This document shows positions 44,700 to 57,476 of a DNA stretch of 64,000 nt, piece by piece. Within the stretch, counting starts at the first letter, position 1; every line of letters starts with the position of its first letter. The stretch lies in contig CAJNDT010006024.1 of NCBI GenBank assembly GCA_905221615.1, forward strand, positions 620,001 to 684,000, given 5' to 3'. The notes under the pieces were generated by a model, which saw only the letters and a list, made by a program, of their open reading frames with translations, searched no databases and had not been told where the DNA came from. Made by a program: the position numbers and the translations under genes. This DNA comes from Symbiodinium sp. CCMP2592 (taxonomy: Eukaryota; Sar; Dinophyceae; Suessiales; Symbiodiniaceae).

Positions 44700-46230
44700 C
44701 TTTGCTCGGTAGTTCCAAAAGAGTGCCAGGCTGCAGGCCTTCCCCCTTCAGCTCAGGAACTGCCGCTTCGTGCGCAACCAGGCATGGAACCCGGACACCC
44801 ACTCATACTGTAGTAGTATAGTACTTTCTGCAAAGGGCCAGTATGCTAAGTCGAAAGAGTTCTTGGGGCTTGCCATTGTGTTGTGGAATTTTGAAGTTAC
44901 TACTGCTTCCGTTGGATTACTGCGGCGAGCCTAAACTATGTCTACGTCCAAGTCGAACAGATGCCGTTTGGCCGTGAACTCGCAGCCTTCGTTTCAGCTC
45001 AAACCATGTTGACATCTTGGGGATTGAGGGAGAGCAGGGGTCAAGATGGCTGGAAATTGCGGGACAGCCTATCGTTGACAGTAGGGCAGCGGCAAACCAG
45101 TCTGCGTGCTACGTCTGGGCCTATGTGTCATGTTGCTTCAAAGCGCATGATCGCAGCCCCTGACGCCCCGGTAGGCCCTACCCGGTAGGCGCTCAACCCA
45201 AAGCCTTGAGTCCGAGCCTGCCGAAATCTCTTCGTGGCTCCTGGGCTCTTGCAACGAGTTCTCCACAGCCGAGAGACCTCTTGGATGTTTAGGGCTTGGA
45301 GAGTTTAGGGTGGGCATCAGTCATCAGTGGCTTTCAAGCATGGCGCTTCGCCGGCTTTGGACGCTCGCTTTGGTTGGTCTGGCTGCGGAGCAAAGCTGCG
45401 AGGGAGAGGGCGAGTGCCGCTGGACCCAGGTGGGGTTGCCTTTGAAAGGCTGGCTGCTTTGGTAAACTTCGTTCCCTAGGGCTATGCCGAGGGTTTGGGA
45501 ACACTTCTAGCCATCACGGTAATGATGCGAGCGCCGCGTAGCAAATGCTGCTGCAGACAGTAGTAAAGCAGCCGAAACTTTAGCAAGGGTCAGTGTAAGT
45601 CGAATGCTCAGCTTGATACGGCACTGGTACCTCTCTGGAGAGTGTAGGCAATCGGCAGGCGTGCCAGGCATCATAAAGATGTCAGTGTGGCAAGGTGGGC
45701 GAATGGATCAGCGAAGAGACTTTCATGCTCAACCTGAATGTGCAGGGCTCAGCACATCGAGAGGACGACTAGCAAGATGCGTCTGATAGCTTGTCACGGA
45801 GTGGCACTTGTCATTCTTCCAGATGTCGGTAGATATTGCGAAGTGCGGAGATGCATAAAATCATGCTCTTCGCGGATTACCACTGTTCCTAAAGCTGTAA
45901 AGATGACCCCGCCAATTTCGGCGAAGTAGAGCTTCCAGAAACATAGGCAAACGATAAAAAGCTTTTGTGATGCCCCACAGCTCCGCTGCTGTGTCCTGAT
46001 CTGGGGACAATCTGTAGGTGTGGAAAGCTGGGGCATCTGCTGTCAGATCATGTCTCTGGAGTGCCGTCATGCTGAAGCCCTAGCCGCGAAACCCCCCTGA
46101 AAGCGCTCTGTTCCTCCGAGAAAGAGATTACAGAGCTCTACGAGGGGATTGAGAAGGAGCTCACCTTGCAGGACAGTGTGGCGGGGGCAATTCGAGAACT
46201 CTCAGCAGCGCTTTCGTGGTGGGCGAGTGT
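44700..46230. other. Intergenic stretch without a supported gene
   Basis: Mostly unique sequence; frames stay below about 80 codons. One TTTAGGG unit near 45290-45310. Confidence 0.5.
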
Positions 46231-46235
46231 GCCTT

Positions 46236-46500
<265 letters not shown>

Positions 46501-48362
46501 TGCGAAGCCGAGTTTGGCAGGACAACCAGAGCTATGCACCGAGGACGTTGGAAGCCTCTCGGTCTTTCGACCTAAGTGCCAGCAACAGTCACGGTGGCAA
46601 GCGAGTTCTACCCTTGAAAGTCTGGCCTCTTCTTCGCGTGATTATCAGATTAACAAACCTTGCAACCTGGTCGAAACCCTAAACTCTAAACCCTGAGTTG
46701 CGAAGCTCATGGGTGATGAAGCCAAGATCTGCCGCAGCGGCCACTCGAAGGGCTGTGTGAAGCCATCCCATCTCCGGCACTTCGCCTAAATCATCTTTGG
46801 CAGAACGATGACGTGCTAGGTGAGAGGCAGATTGCTCGTGTTGCGTGGGGTAGATCGGCGGTAGCATTCGGGATGATGACTGGTATCGTTCCAGGCAGGA
46901 CGGTTCCCAAAGTTGCCACGGTTCTGTCGTCCAATGCAACTTCAAAGGGCATTGGCCGCCCAGAACCTCAGTTTTCAGGACCATTTGACGCTCCTGGTGC
47001 CATTGTGCGAGTTTGAACTGTTTCGGTTTTGGCACATGTAAGGCGCTTGCTGAAGGAGGCCGAGCAGCCCGTTATCATCAAAGGTTTGGCAGAAGCTTGT
47101 TTTGAACTGAGCGACAACACATTTTGTCTTGCTTTTCCGTCCGACGCATGTTTTGAGCCGATGACAATCTCTGATGTTCCTTTCATGAGTTCCAGCTCTG
47201 GTTTGTCTGTCAGTGGTATTCGAACAGTTTTAGCCAGGTCAGCCAGTACATTTCACCGTAGAAAATTGTGAGGTGTCATGTGAGGCGGTTCCTCTACGCA
47301 GTCATTACCAGGGCCAAACGATCGCCATGCCAGTCCCGTCAGTGTATTATCATACACTAGCGACTGGCAATGTTCGAAAGTTTACATGTGAGGTCATAAT
47401 GGGCTTTCGGCCTTCAGCATTGTACTGTGAACAACATTGCCACTGTATACTCGCACCTGTATTCCGTGATGTTCTGTCGTCCTGCTTCCTCCCAGGAAGG
47501 ATGGCCGAAGAACGGGTCTTGGAGCAAGGAGCGCGTCTTGCAAGCGCACGGCGGCTTGGCTGGCGGGTGTTAAGGGCGCACCCTAGGACTTGATCCGGCA
47601 GCAGCTCGCTCAAACTCCTAAACTCGAAAACCCGAGACACCATGTCAAATGTAGATTAACCCTAAACTCCGAAGCCTCAAATCCCGAAACTCCGTACCTC
47701 TGGACGACTAAACCTCAGGCGCTGTCGGCGTGACAGTCAGCCTGGGCAGTCTCTATCCAGCGGAGGGTGGATTTCCCAAGCGAAGGGTCAAGGTGGACCT
47801 GAAGGCTTGCCGTTTGCCGTTTGCATTGGGCCAACCCTCAAGCTTAAGCCGCAGCACCACAGAGATAAGCCATGTGAGGACTGCACCGTGTAGCAAAACA
47901 GTGCAGCTCAACACCTGGACACGGGTCGACTGTATTGACGGATCGCATGCCATTTGGATGACGCAGCGCGCGGTAGCACTGCACTGTGACCGTCATGCAA
48001 GACTAAATTTCACTTATATGCCTTCGGAGTTTAATGGCTTTGTATGTGCTCAAACTTCTACCCGGTTTGACGGCGCATGCGGGGCAAAAACGGCAGTGCT
48101 ACTCGTCGTGCAGTCCCTTTCATCAACGTCCTGGGTGTTTGGCGCACCTCGCATCCAACTGGGGCTCGATGAGTTCCCCAAATTGATCTCCAACTCGGCT
48201 TGGAACTCCTGCCAATGCCCTTGCAGTGTCGCGCACGACCGTCCATGCACATGCAAAGGCAGGTAAGCAGGCAGAAACTTAAAGCTTCCGCTACAGTCCG
48301 CGGCTGCACTGGGCCGTGCTTCAGAGAACATCTTTGTGTTGATAACGTTGAGGGCCTGGGCT
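46501..48362. other. Intergenic stretch without a supported gene
   Basis: Frames of 118-178 codons occur on both strands (for example plus 47730-48266) but overlap one another and resemble nothing known to me. Short CCCTAAAC groups lie at 46676-46695 and 47610-47690. Confidence 0.4.
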
Positions 48363-48483
48363 TACTTAAAGGATCAAGGGACTTGGTAACTAGGGTTATA
48401 ACTAGGGTAACTATACTTATCACCCCAATTTAGGTACTTATATCACATAACCTTACTTACTAAGTCCCATGATCCCTTAAGTA
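48363..48483. mobile_element. Palindromic MITE-like element, family A copy 4, with target duplication
   Basis: TACTTAAAGGATCAAGGGAC pairs with GTCCCATGATCCCTTAAGTA. GGGCT occurs at 48358-48362 and 48484-48488. Confidence 0.88.
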
Positions 48484-49415
48484 GGGCTGCGCTTCGACAG
48501 TGGTGGCCAGCTGATGCACTTTTCTGGAGATTGTTCCAATCATGAGTCCATGGGAACGTGCGCATTCGACGTGACGTGCTGACCGTAGTAGTATAATGGT
48601 AATATACGCATAATATAGCAGTTATGTACTAATTCTTTCATGCTCTTATAACAGTATTGGAATAGCATTATATATAACTAACCCACCACATCATATGGAC
48701 CCAGAAGTCCTGCTGGGCAATGGCGCGTCAGCGACCCCCTAAAGCTGTCATAATGCACCTGCTGACTGTCGGCATCATACGCGGAACCACTTGCGTTTAG
48801 CTGCGTTCGTTCTCCTCTGACTCTTACGCCCGCGAGTGATGATGAACACCATCTTCGTCATCGTAATGACGGTAATGGTCAATAAGTCCCACCCCGGCCG
48901 TTTTGATGTTGTCATGACTAGCGGCAATGGCACGATCAATATGGCGACTAGATCAATGTTTGCACTATGATTACAACGATCCGGCAATCCAAAAGCCATG
49001 GAGGACTTGGTTCAACGATTTCTTCCTGACAGCAGGCGGAAGATGCACTTGAGGGGGGCCTTCATGTGCGCATAGGCCCTCGTCTTGACTTCAGTCAAGA
49101 ACTAACTTTCTCGCAGATCTTGCAATGCAGAGCCATAGCAGTGATTTTACCAGGAGAGTGCTTTTGAGTCGTGGAAGACCGGGATTTTGGGGGGCAAGAT
49201 GAAGCACAGCTTGGCTCAACTGTTTTTGACAGGTTTGTGGCCTTCGACAAGGTGACAAAAGCATTGCTTAGAAGAGCCTTGGGCACTGAGCCGCAACAAC
49301 TGCTGGACAGGCCTGGTTACGTGCAGTATGCATCTAATTATACACATATGTATATGTGTGTGTGTGTATGTATATAGAAAAGGGACGGTCTTGCCTTGTC
49401 TCTTTGAGCAGTGAA
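48484..49415. other. Intergenic stretch, nothing recognised
   Basis: A short TA/TG run at 49340-49376. No frame over 75 codons. Confidence 0.5.
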
Positions 49416-49516
49416 GCCCTACAGTAAACCCCATAAAGTTGGAAACCGGATTAAGGCCACATTACTCTCGAGGATTGAGGCTATTGGGTTTCCAATTTTT
49501 TGGCCTCTACTGTAAA
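49416..49516. mobile_element. Family F imperfect palindrome
   Basis: AGCCCTACAGTAAACCCC with AAGTTGGAAACC on the left; GGTTTCCAATTTTTTGGCC and TCTACTGTAAAGGG on the right. About 100 bp with several mismatches, directly followed by telomere-like units. A single convincing copy, so its family status is tentative. Confidence 0.6.
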
Positions 49517-49864
49517 GGGTTTAGGGTTTAGGGGTTTGGGGTTTAATTAGGGGTTGAGCATTTAGGGTTTTAGGGTTTGGGTTTAGGGGCACTTAAAGCC
49601 TGTCAGGATGGAGGAGGACATAGTTCCGGTTCTGTCGGCTGGAGGGCCGAGGTCGGGAATTCCCTGGCACACACACGCGGAGAGTCCCTTGCCCTTGGCA
49701 CTGTCATCATCTTCTTTTGGTGATGTTGTAGACGGTTTTGTGGTGACTTAGGTGGGGGTCGCGCGGTGCCGGTGCCATTTTGTTTTTGGGGTCTTGGTGG
49801 TGATTGTTGGCGTCATGATAATCTGCAGTTATGGTTTGGGATGTGGCAGGTTTATGTCTGTGAA

Positions 49865-49978
49865 GTACTTGGAGGATCATGTGACTTAGTAAATAAGATG
49901 CTAAGTACCTTAATTGGGGTTATAAGTATAGTTACCCTAATTATAACCCTAGCTGCTAAGTCCCTTGATCCTGTAAGT
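49865..49978. mobile_element. Palindromic MITE-like element, family A copy 5
   Basis: TACTTGGAGGATCATGTGAC pairs with AAGTCCCTTGATCCTGTAAGT. Interior CCTTAATTGGGGTTATAAG and GTTACCCTAATTATAACCC. No clear target duplication. Confidence 0.85.
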
Positions 49979-50077
49979 AGGCTGGCAAAGGCATTGGACC
50001 AACCATGCCTCAGGCTACCTGCTTTGCTCGGTGGGCACGAAGCGATGCTTGGCTTGCCTCCTTGAGCCCCTGCTATT

Positions 50078-50134
50078 TATGTATGTATATATATATATAT
50101 ATACTATATGTACACTACAAATATACTATAAATA

Positions 50135-50171
<37 letters not shown>
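50078..50171. repeat. (TA)n / (CT)n compound microsatellite
   Basis: GTATATATATATA, a repeated ACTATA segment, (CT)n of about nine units, then (TA)n. Confidence 0.93.
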
Positions 50172-50467
50172 GCCTAATGTTAGCGTCTGGCCGCAAGCCT
50201 CGCATTTTCCGGTCTTGAACAGGCTTAGCACGTCAGGGCATGATGGTATGATGGTGGTCCGGCTTGCTCTCTGTTTCGCCATCTTTTGCCACACTAGCCG
50301 AAGCTCTGAACTAAGTGATCAGAGCCCTTCTGAAACGTCCGAAAAATCACTTTGGATCCCCAGCCAAAGCTGCGCAGCCGTTGCAAGGATGGTTCACTTT
50401 TCCTCCTGGCACTACCGGCGCCAAGCAGCGCGGGCATCCCTTCCTCGGCAACTGAGACTAGTGTAGC

Positions 50468-50566
50468 TGTAGGAACCTGATTAAGAAACCTTGGGCCTTT
50501 ATCCGGGTTCCTTAGACGGATCCTACTATTTTGAGGTTATAAGGCCCAGGGTTTCTTAATCCTACA
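50468..50566. mobile_element. Family E palindromic element
   Basis: TGTAGG, then (after a 6-bp insertion) ATTAAGAAACCTTGGGCCTT, pairs with AAGGCCCAGGGTTTCTTAAT and CCTACA. The interior GGATCCTACTATTTTGAGG is shared with family C. Only one copy was seen in the window. Confidence 0.8.
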
Positions 50567-52276
50567 TTATGAGCTTTCGGCCTGTGCTAATTCGGGGGTT
50601 CGGCTCTGCTAGTTCAGGCAGGGCAAGGCTCACGGTTCAGCTGGGTGCAGTGGTAATGAGGAGGCGGCAATCCTGTAAAGGGGCTTACAAGTGTTACTAT
50701 AAGGGCTACTATTAAGGGTTTAGTACAGGGGCCTTAATAACTAGTTACCTAATGGGCAGGAACCCAGGGTAACCACAAGGAAGTCAACAGGAACTAGGCG
50801 AGCAAGAAATCAGTACGCACAGACACAGACCAGGATGGGAAACTGACGGAGCAGCATTATTGGCAGTCTCCAACCATTCTATCTTCTTTACCATCATCGC
50901 CCTCACTTTTGTTGTCATTTCTCCGGATGTGGGCTAGGGCTGGTGCTCACTGGTGTTGGCCTTGCAGAAACCCTCGCCTGGTGCCTAAACCCGTTTACGC
51001 GAGTAGGGGTAGCTTGTCCATCATGACTCTCAGGCTGACAATAGCAGATACTTGTAGTCTGCTTTTGACACTTTACTTTCGCTGGTTTGATGGCCTCACG
51101 GCCCAAATCGTGGGAGAACCGCTTGTGTCCGCGTGTTTCGGCCTTTGTGGATCCGCCAGCTTGCTCGAGCAGCCATGTGCCCTGAGCCTCAGCCCCATAA
51201 TCGTTCAGAGCCCGCCGAATGCTTCAGTCACTGGCTCGCTTAAGGCTCACTGAATTGGACCCGTGTGGTCTTGCCGAGCCTGCTGCCAGAAGAGCGCCCC
51301 ATCAGCTTCGTGCAACACCCGGGCGATTTCGTGCAGCTTGGCATCTCTGCTGTACATCACAATCTCAAGCCTTACACCCCACACCGCAACACACCGCTCG
51401 TCAGCTTCATGGCCCGGTGAAGGATTTCGAAGGTGTCTCAGGTTCAACCTGTTTCGCATGGTGATGTCATTGTGCTCTGTGCAACCGTTCCAGTTAGTTT
51501 CCGCCGTTCAATGCCGACAAATCCTGTGCGGACGTAAAGCGAAAAGGTATCTTCCTGCTGCCTGGCCTCACCTCACACTGAACCTGGACGATTCCCTTTG
51601 TTTGGGCTCCCCGGCAAGCTAAATGAGGAAGACGTGATATTGGAGTTGATGGTTCCGGTCCGTTGATATATATATATATACACACATATAGAGATAGATA
51701 TAGATGTAGATGTAGACATAGACGTAGACGTGTATATATACATACACAGACAAAGAGATCCTTCCGCAAATACATGATGTCGCTGAGATCCGCTTGTGCT
51801 CAGCACTGGGCCGGATGGAAATTGCCTGCGTTCACGACCATTGCGGGTATTCCGATTATGATGGTGCAGAAGTACTCATAGAATCGGCAGACTCCCCCGT
51901 CCGTGGCTGCCCAAGCCTTGTTTCCGAAACTGCCCCATTCTTCTGTCCATAGTCTATCCGGATCAGCACATGCTGCAGCGAGCGCCGGCAGGAGAAGAAC
52001 GCCTCGTGCCGACATCGTACTAGGATCGGAGTCGAAAGTAAGTAAGCGAAAGCGCTAGTTTCTGCCTGACCTTGTAGCCATAGCCATTCGAGGAGTAAGT
52101 ATGAGATCCGCAGAGCAGCACCCGCTCCGCTGCAGTCAAATTCCTGTCAATACTGCCGAGGATGGCAGAACTGGCTCGAGGACAAGGACGTGCATCAACT
52201 GATCAAGGGCTGCTCTGCTGCTGCTCCCAGTGATCCAGATGCCTGCCTCCGGGCGGCAAAGCGGCTTCAGGGTTAC
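50567..52276. other. Intergenic stretch without a supported gene
   Basis: A family B left-arm fragment (CAGGGGCCTTAATAACTAGT) lies at about 50725-50760. A TA/TAGA run occurs at 51665-51740. Frames up to 119 codons are unrecognised. Confidence 0.45.
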
Positions 52277-52388
52277 TATAGGGGCCTTAATAATAATTAG
52301 AATAGGCTTTTGGGGGGGTATATTAGACTATATACTTTAAAACAAAAGGAACCCTCAACATGGTATGGGTAATTCTCAAGGCACCTTT
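52277..52388. mobile_element. Palindromic MITE-like element, family B copy
   Basis: TATAGGGGCCTTAATAATAAT, then TTAGAATAGGCTTTTGGGG, then AAGGAACCCTCAACATGGTAT, then GGGTAATTCTCAAGGCACC. About 85 bp further on, a mixed B/C-like fragment (TTTTGGGGGGGTTCCTTTACT and GGGTACTATAATAAGGGTCC) spans 52474-52548. Confidence 0.78.
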
Positions 52389-53339
52389 TCCTACGCTTAG
52401 ATTGAGGGATGCTCAGAAGTTGGAGCGACTCGGACTCCTTACAGCGGCTTTTGGTGTTCAGCCGGCAGACTGTTGTATTTTGGGGGGGTTCCTTTACTAT
52501 GAGGGTACTATAATAAGGGTCCCTTTAAAGGGCTCTAGAAGAGACCCCTCTCTGAGGCTGGCACACGAGCCTTTTTTTAAGGGTCAGCTTCGGGCCGCTA
52601 AGGATAAGAGACGTCTTTGCTAGTGCGATCTGCTAGGTACCTTGCTCGGCGAGATCTGCAATGACGGCTACTGTCCCTTTAGCTGCTTGTCTGGAGTCGC
52701 TGAAGACCTCTCTTGTGGTGCCTGTGCTTCGCAGCCCCGACTATGGTTTTCCAGCCCGGATCCCCCGCAAAAGCGCTGCGGCCGCATGCCCCCAAACATC
52801 GCCTGAAGCCTTTGAGAGGTCGGCAGCAGGCCGAGTTTTTCGACGACGCCTTAAGAGCCTCGCCTTTGCATCTCGCTGCGGCCGGCCAAGCTGCGCAGTT
52901 CGACCAGTCAAGGCTATCAGATGGGGTGGGAAAGAGCTGCATGGCGGGGATTGTGGGTTTTCGGTACTATAATATGTGTATCTTCTATTTCTGCAGATGA
53001 TATATGTAGCTTGTCCAAGTGCTGTGGTAAGCTTGCTTGCAGCCTTAGTACTGTTGCTCCTGGCCGGCCGCCACTGGGGCAGCATGATAAAGCAGGCACT
53101 TTGCTGCAACATGGTTAGGTTCATGAACTGTTTTACTAAAGCTAGCACTGTCCCAAAATGTCTGGTTGTCCTAAGAATCATGGTCGTGGCGATCTCGTGG
53201 ATCGCGGTTGTGGTGGCATTCACAAGAAAGGTACAGTTACCACTAGCACTAGGTGCATGAAGAGTAGCAAGAGTGGCAGCAGCTGCTGTAGTGGCGCTAC
53301 GTAGCATAACATCATGAAGAAGCAAATGAAAAACACATA

Positions 53340-53535
53340 AAAAGAACCACCGCGTCACCACCACCACCACCACCACCACCACCACCGCCACCACTACACC
53401 CGTACCACCTACGACAACAACTGCTACTACGGCTACTATCACTAGTACTACTACGACGACCACTGCCACCACCACTGCCACTACCACTAAGCAGTGCCAC
53501 TGCCGCGACCACGACCACGACCACGACCACAACCA
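53340..53535. repeat. (CCA)n / (CCACTA)n / (CCACGA)n array
   Basis: ACCACC repeats grade into ACTACTACG and then CCACGACCACGA units. Frames give Val/Gly or Ser runs and are not genes. Confidence 0.93.
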
Positions 53536-54544
53536 CTACAACTCCGCTGGTCGGAAGCTCTTTGATGTTGGGGGGCCTTCTGCGCGTGCAACTTCTAAAC
53601 CGTCTTTCTCGCGCTCGCCTGAAGCTCAAAGTCTGCAAAGCAGGGTCGAGGAGCTCGCAGTACTCCTCGTGGAGCAGGAGGAAGAACTACTTCAAGATCC
53701 CTTGGTTGCATCTCGACTGCTTGGCTTTGGGCGTTGAAAGGTGGACTCTGAGACAACCAAGTTTGGTGTCCGATCACATCATCAATTTGTCCATCACATG
53801 CTGAAGGGTGTGAACCAAGATACCTGCAAGAAGGAAAGTCATGTCACGCGAGCTTCGCTGAGGACAATTTGACCTTAGCTTATGGCTGGATTTTCTTGGC
53901 CCAGACCCTCTACAATACAGGAGCTGCTCTTTTCTCTGGACTGGCTTGCCCTGGGTTCGTAATGCAGTGGTCAGAAGAACAGGCAGACGGTAGTCCCATG
54001 GTCCCTCCTTAGTTTCATGACACTGTGTCGCAAACCCGTTCAGAAATTTCCATTATGTACATTTAATGGAGTTATCGATGCACACAGAGACGAACCCATC
54101 TGGATCCGAATAGCCTGAAATGCAGACAACTGCCCTTATGCAATGCTAAAATCCCTAAAACCCCAGACCCGAAAACCGACGGCTGCCCCCAGCAATTGGA
54201 TTCCGGGATGTCGTATGGCTCAAGGGCAAAGGCCCTCGTAAAAAAATGAAAAGACATAGAGTATAGAGACATGTGAAACTCAAGTTGATCTGCGCCTTGA
54301 TCTGTGCTATCGACCAGGCCATGAATTACATGTGGTCGGTGCTCGTGTAAAGTGCACATCTGCAACAAGTCCAACATGTGTGTATAAACACATTCGACTG
54401 GTGGAAGTCAGAGCTCAGCCCGAAACCGTAGCTGGGCTTGCAAGGAGGAGACAAAGACATGGCCGACGCCTTTCTGACCCGCGTAGGCTGGAGGGTTCTT
54501 CTCGTGCCCAGAGCTACTTGTAGGGTCTGGGGCCATCGAACCCC
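53536..54544. other. Intergenic stretch without a supported gene
   Basis: No frame over about 110 codons, nothing recognised, no marked repeats. Confidence 0.45.
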
Positions 54545-54668
54545 TACTTGGAGGATCATGGGACTGAGTAAGTAAGCTTATAAGTACCTGAATTGGGGTT
54601 ATGTGTGGTTATAAGTATAGTTGCCCCCATTATGACCCTAGGTACTAAGTCCCATGATCCTTCAAGTA
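54545..54668. mobile_element. Palindromic MITE-like element, family A copy 6
   Basis: TACTTGGAGGATCATGGGAC pairs with AAGTCCCATGATCCTTCAAG plus TA: near-perfect 25-bp ends. A 10-12 bp local duplication in the loop (GGTTATGTGTGGTTATAAG) makes it longer than its relatives. Confidence 0.9.
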
Positions 54669-55337
54669 GGACCCTAAACCCAACCCCCAAAACTTGAAAC
54701 CAAACCTAGGCCCCAAACCCTGAAATCCAAAGCCCTCATCGCGGAGCCTTACGGCGTACTTCATGTATGCCATATTCCTAAACCCTAAACCCACCATCTC
54801 CGAACCTGATGCCTTACTCTATCGAGATGTAGCTGCAGAATGTATGATGCGTAATTGTAAAGCGACCTTGAGCAGTTGAATGGGTTGATCGGACTCTGGG
54901 GCTCAACACAAGGCTGGCCTACTGAAGAACATGGGCAGAAGACTCGCCAGACTTGAGCCCTAAATCCCAAGCAGTTCAGTGGGGCCCTGCCCTGAAAACC
55001 CTACGCGTCGGCAGTGGTTTTTTGTGTTTAAACCCTCTTCTGCTCTTTCAAAAATCCTTTCGAGGCCGCCTCGTGAAGAATGAGGATTTGGCTATGGAGG
55101 CCTTGGCCCTCTATGCCGCCTGGCCAGTTTTGGATACCCTCAGATTCCAAGAAGTCCTCGTGGTTTTGGGTACCTCAAAAGCACCCAAAGAGTCGCAACT
55201 TTTATGGTTTTGGGTGCACAAAAAGAGGCCAAAGTCCTATGATAGAGAGTACTTGGACCCTTAGGGATAGGTGCAATCTCGTGAAGCGGAACACAGGACT
55301 GCCGAGACTCCTTACAGACAGTAATTCCTAGAAATTG
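54669..55337. other. Intergenic stretch with telomere-like units
   Basis: CCCTAAACCC-like units at 54669-54730 and 54778-54795. A 103-codon frame at 54953-55264 contains an internally repeated WFWV-like segment from short direct repeats and has no recognised domain. Confidence 0.45.
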
Positions 55338-55439
55338 CACTTAAAGGATCAAGGGACCCAAGGGACTTAGTAAGTAGGGTTATAATTAGGGTAACTATAC
55401 TTATAACCCTACTTTCTAAGTCCGATGATCCCTGAAGTA
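55338..55439. mobile_element. Palindromic MITE-like element, family A copy 7
   Basis: CACTTAAAGGATCAAGGGAC pairs with AAGTCCGATGATCCCTGAAG plus TA. A direct repeat AAGGGACCC/AAGGGACTT in the left arm breaks the pairing. The loop lacks the CCCCAATTnAGGTACTTAT segment present in other copies. Confidence 0.85.
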
Positions 55440-57436
55440 TGTCCGTCGCAACCGTGCCGTGTATAGATGCCATATCTAGCATGGACCAATGGACCCACCC
55501 CTCGCAGCACGAGTCGGACAAATCCTCGTCAAGTGCATCTCAGGACAAGACCAACGGCACCAAATCGTTTGATTACGCGAATGACTTCAATGAGAGCAAT
55601 GCAACCGTAGAGCGGCGTGAGAAACGAGAGAATCAGAAGACCAAGCGCGGCAAAGGCGCATGAAAAGGAGCGACAGCATTTGTGCTACGGGAGTGTTAGA
55701 TCTGCAGCCGGCATTGTAGGGGTGGTGTTGTGCGCGTGGTGCCGGGTTTGGCTGCTGCTTGTTTTCATGCACGAGCTGCCCGACATCCTCGACCTCACTA
55801 GACCAGACATGCTCGAGCTGCACACCCCGCCCAAGATACAGGAGCTGTATGGTACTGCCTTGGTAATGTAGGCCCTGTCTGCGGCCTGTACCCCCTGAAC
55901 CCTCACGTCCTCGCAATCAGTGTATCCAGTCTCAAAACCTAGATTCTCGAGGTCGGCTGCGCCTTCGTAGCCATGCATAGTTGGGCAAACAGACTTTCTT
56001 GAATACTATATCATACTATATTATACTGTATTATACTGTATTATATTGCAGTATATTATACCAACTTATATTGAAGTAAGTCGGAGCTTTGGGCCCGCTT
56101 CCACGTAGCCGACGGACTTGCCTTGTCTGCCAGGCCTTCGCCAAGCGTGGTATGAAGTGCACACCGGAGGCGGGTGCCGATGTCGGGTGTCGTTGTGAAG
56201 GAGGGGTTCTCGCACACCTACATAGCTACTTACATACCTGCATACTACATACATACAGATACAGACACAGGCTTGGAAGTAAGATTGACTGTGGTCTTCG
56301 AAAGGACCTGGAGTCCACAAGATCATGTGCTCATCGTGTGGCATCTCGAGAGGATCCAAATACAAGCTGCACGGAGACGGTAACCCTGCACAGGAGAAGG
56401 AGGAGCGCCTGAACGCCCAGAAAGAGGCCTTTCAGTGGTCTTTTTTGCTTTATGTGGCTTGGGTTTCCTAACATCTTGAGAGAGGGCCCATAAAATGAGT
56501 CCAGCTTCTTTGATTCCGAAACAGTTTTAGGGCGTGAGAAGCCCACGGTAGTGATTTGCTTGCAGTTGACAACTGCTCCCGCCTTCTTGATTTTTATATC
56601 GCCAGCTACAAGGATTGTGTTCTGTAGGTTGAGCGCTGCCGAACCCCGAGCACTACCTCCACTATACATATCACGTACATGTGTGTATGTATACACCGAT
56701 ATTGTTGCACCACATACATTATGCATGAATCTTTGCGTACGCGAAGGTTTGTCATGTAAACGACAGCATCTAGTGGATCTACTGTATGCTGCTTGCTATA
56801 GTATGAGCGGCAAGCATAGGCGCAGAAGCGCTTTGATGAGCAGAAGAAGAAAGAGGCCGGCTTTCAGAGGAGATGTCTGGTTTGTGGCATTGTAAGCAAA
56901 ATGACGCGACATGCAATGCAAAACTTTCGGGCTCGCGTCCTGGGTATATAGCATGGTTCGCAATACCATGAACCTGCAACCCTTCAGGGCATGCAGGGCT
57001 TAAGAGCACTGCAGTGCCAAAGTCCTAAACGGCTACGGATGTAAAGATGCCATATAATGCTACACTGCTTCGGGTGTAAAGCGTCTCCCAGTACTTCTAG
57101 GTGCAACGGCGGAAAAGCAGCTGTGTGGCCAGGTCATTATAGTGCTCTGACACTAACAATCCTTTCGCTTTTCGTATGACTGAGGCGACCTATTCTTCCG
57201 ACTGTTCCTATCCAGTCCTGTCATGATGGCCATCTTTGATATTCTGGCTTTGGGTAGCGTGCTTGATTCGGGCAACTCGACAATAAGTTGATACAGAAGC
57301 AGTAGCGAAACAGTTCAACAGTAGTCAGGATGCTGATTGTGAGCGTGTTCCTGCGTTCAGATTGTGGATAGTGTCTGATGGTATTGAACACCGGCGAGAA
57401 TCCTGCATGCCTATTCCGCAGGCCAGCAGTTGAGAA
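55440..57436. other. Intergenic stretch without a supported gene
   Basis: An AT-rich (TACTATAT/TATACTG)n patch lies at 56000-56070. Frames up to 131 codons occur on both strands, none recognisable. Confidence 0.45.
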
Positions 57437-57476
57437 GCATCCGAGACGTGATGATGGCATCCGAGACGTGATGATG
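57437..57476. repeat. 20-bp perfect tandem duplication
   Basis: GCATCCGAGACGTGATGATG occurs twice head to tail (final base shared). Confidence 0.9.

Noticed and set aside
52713..53000. Possible ankyrin-like segment (SPLHLAAAGQAAQ)
   Set aside because: One short resemblance in a frame that competes with two others; no second repeat.
48363..55439. Family A palindromes as transcription terminators or structured RNA genes
   Set aside because: Seven dispersed copies with conserved ends, two with clear and one with possible target duplications, fit mobile elements better; no neighbouring gene ends at them.
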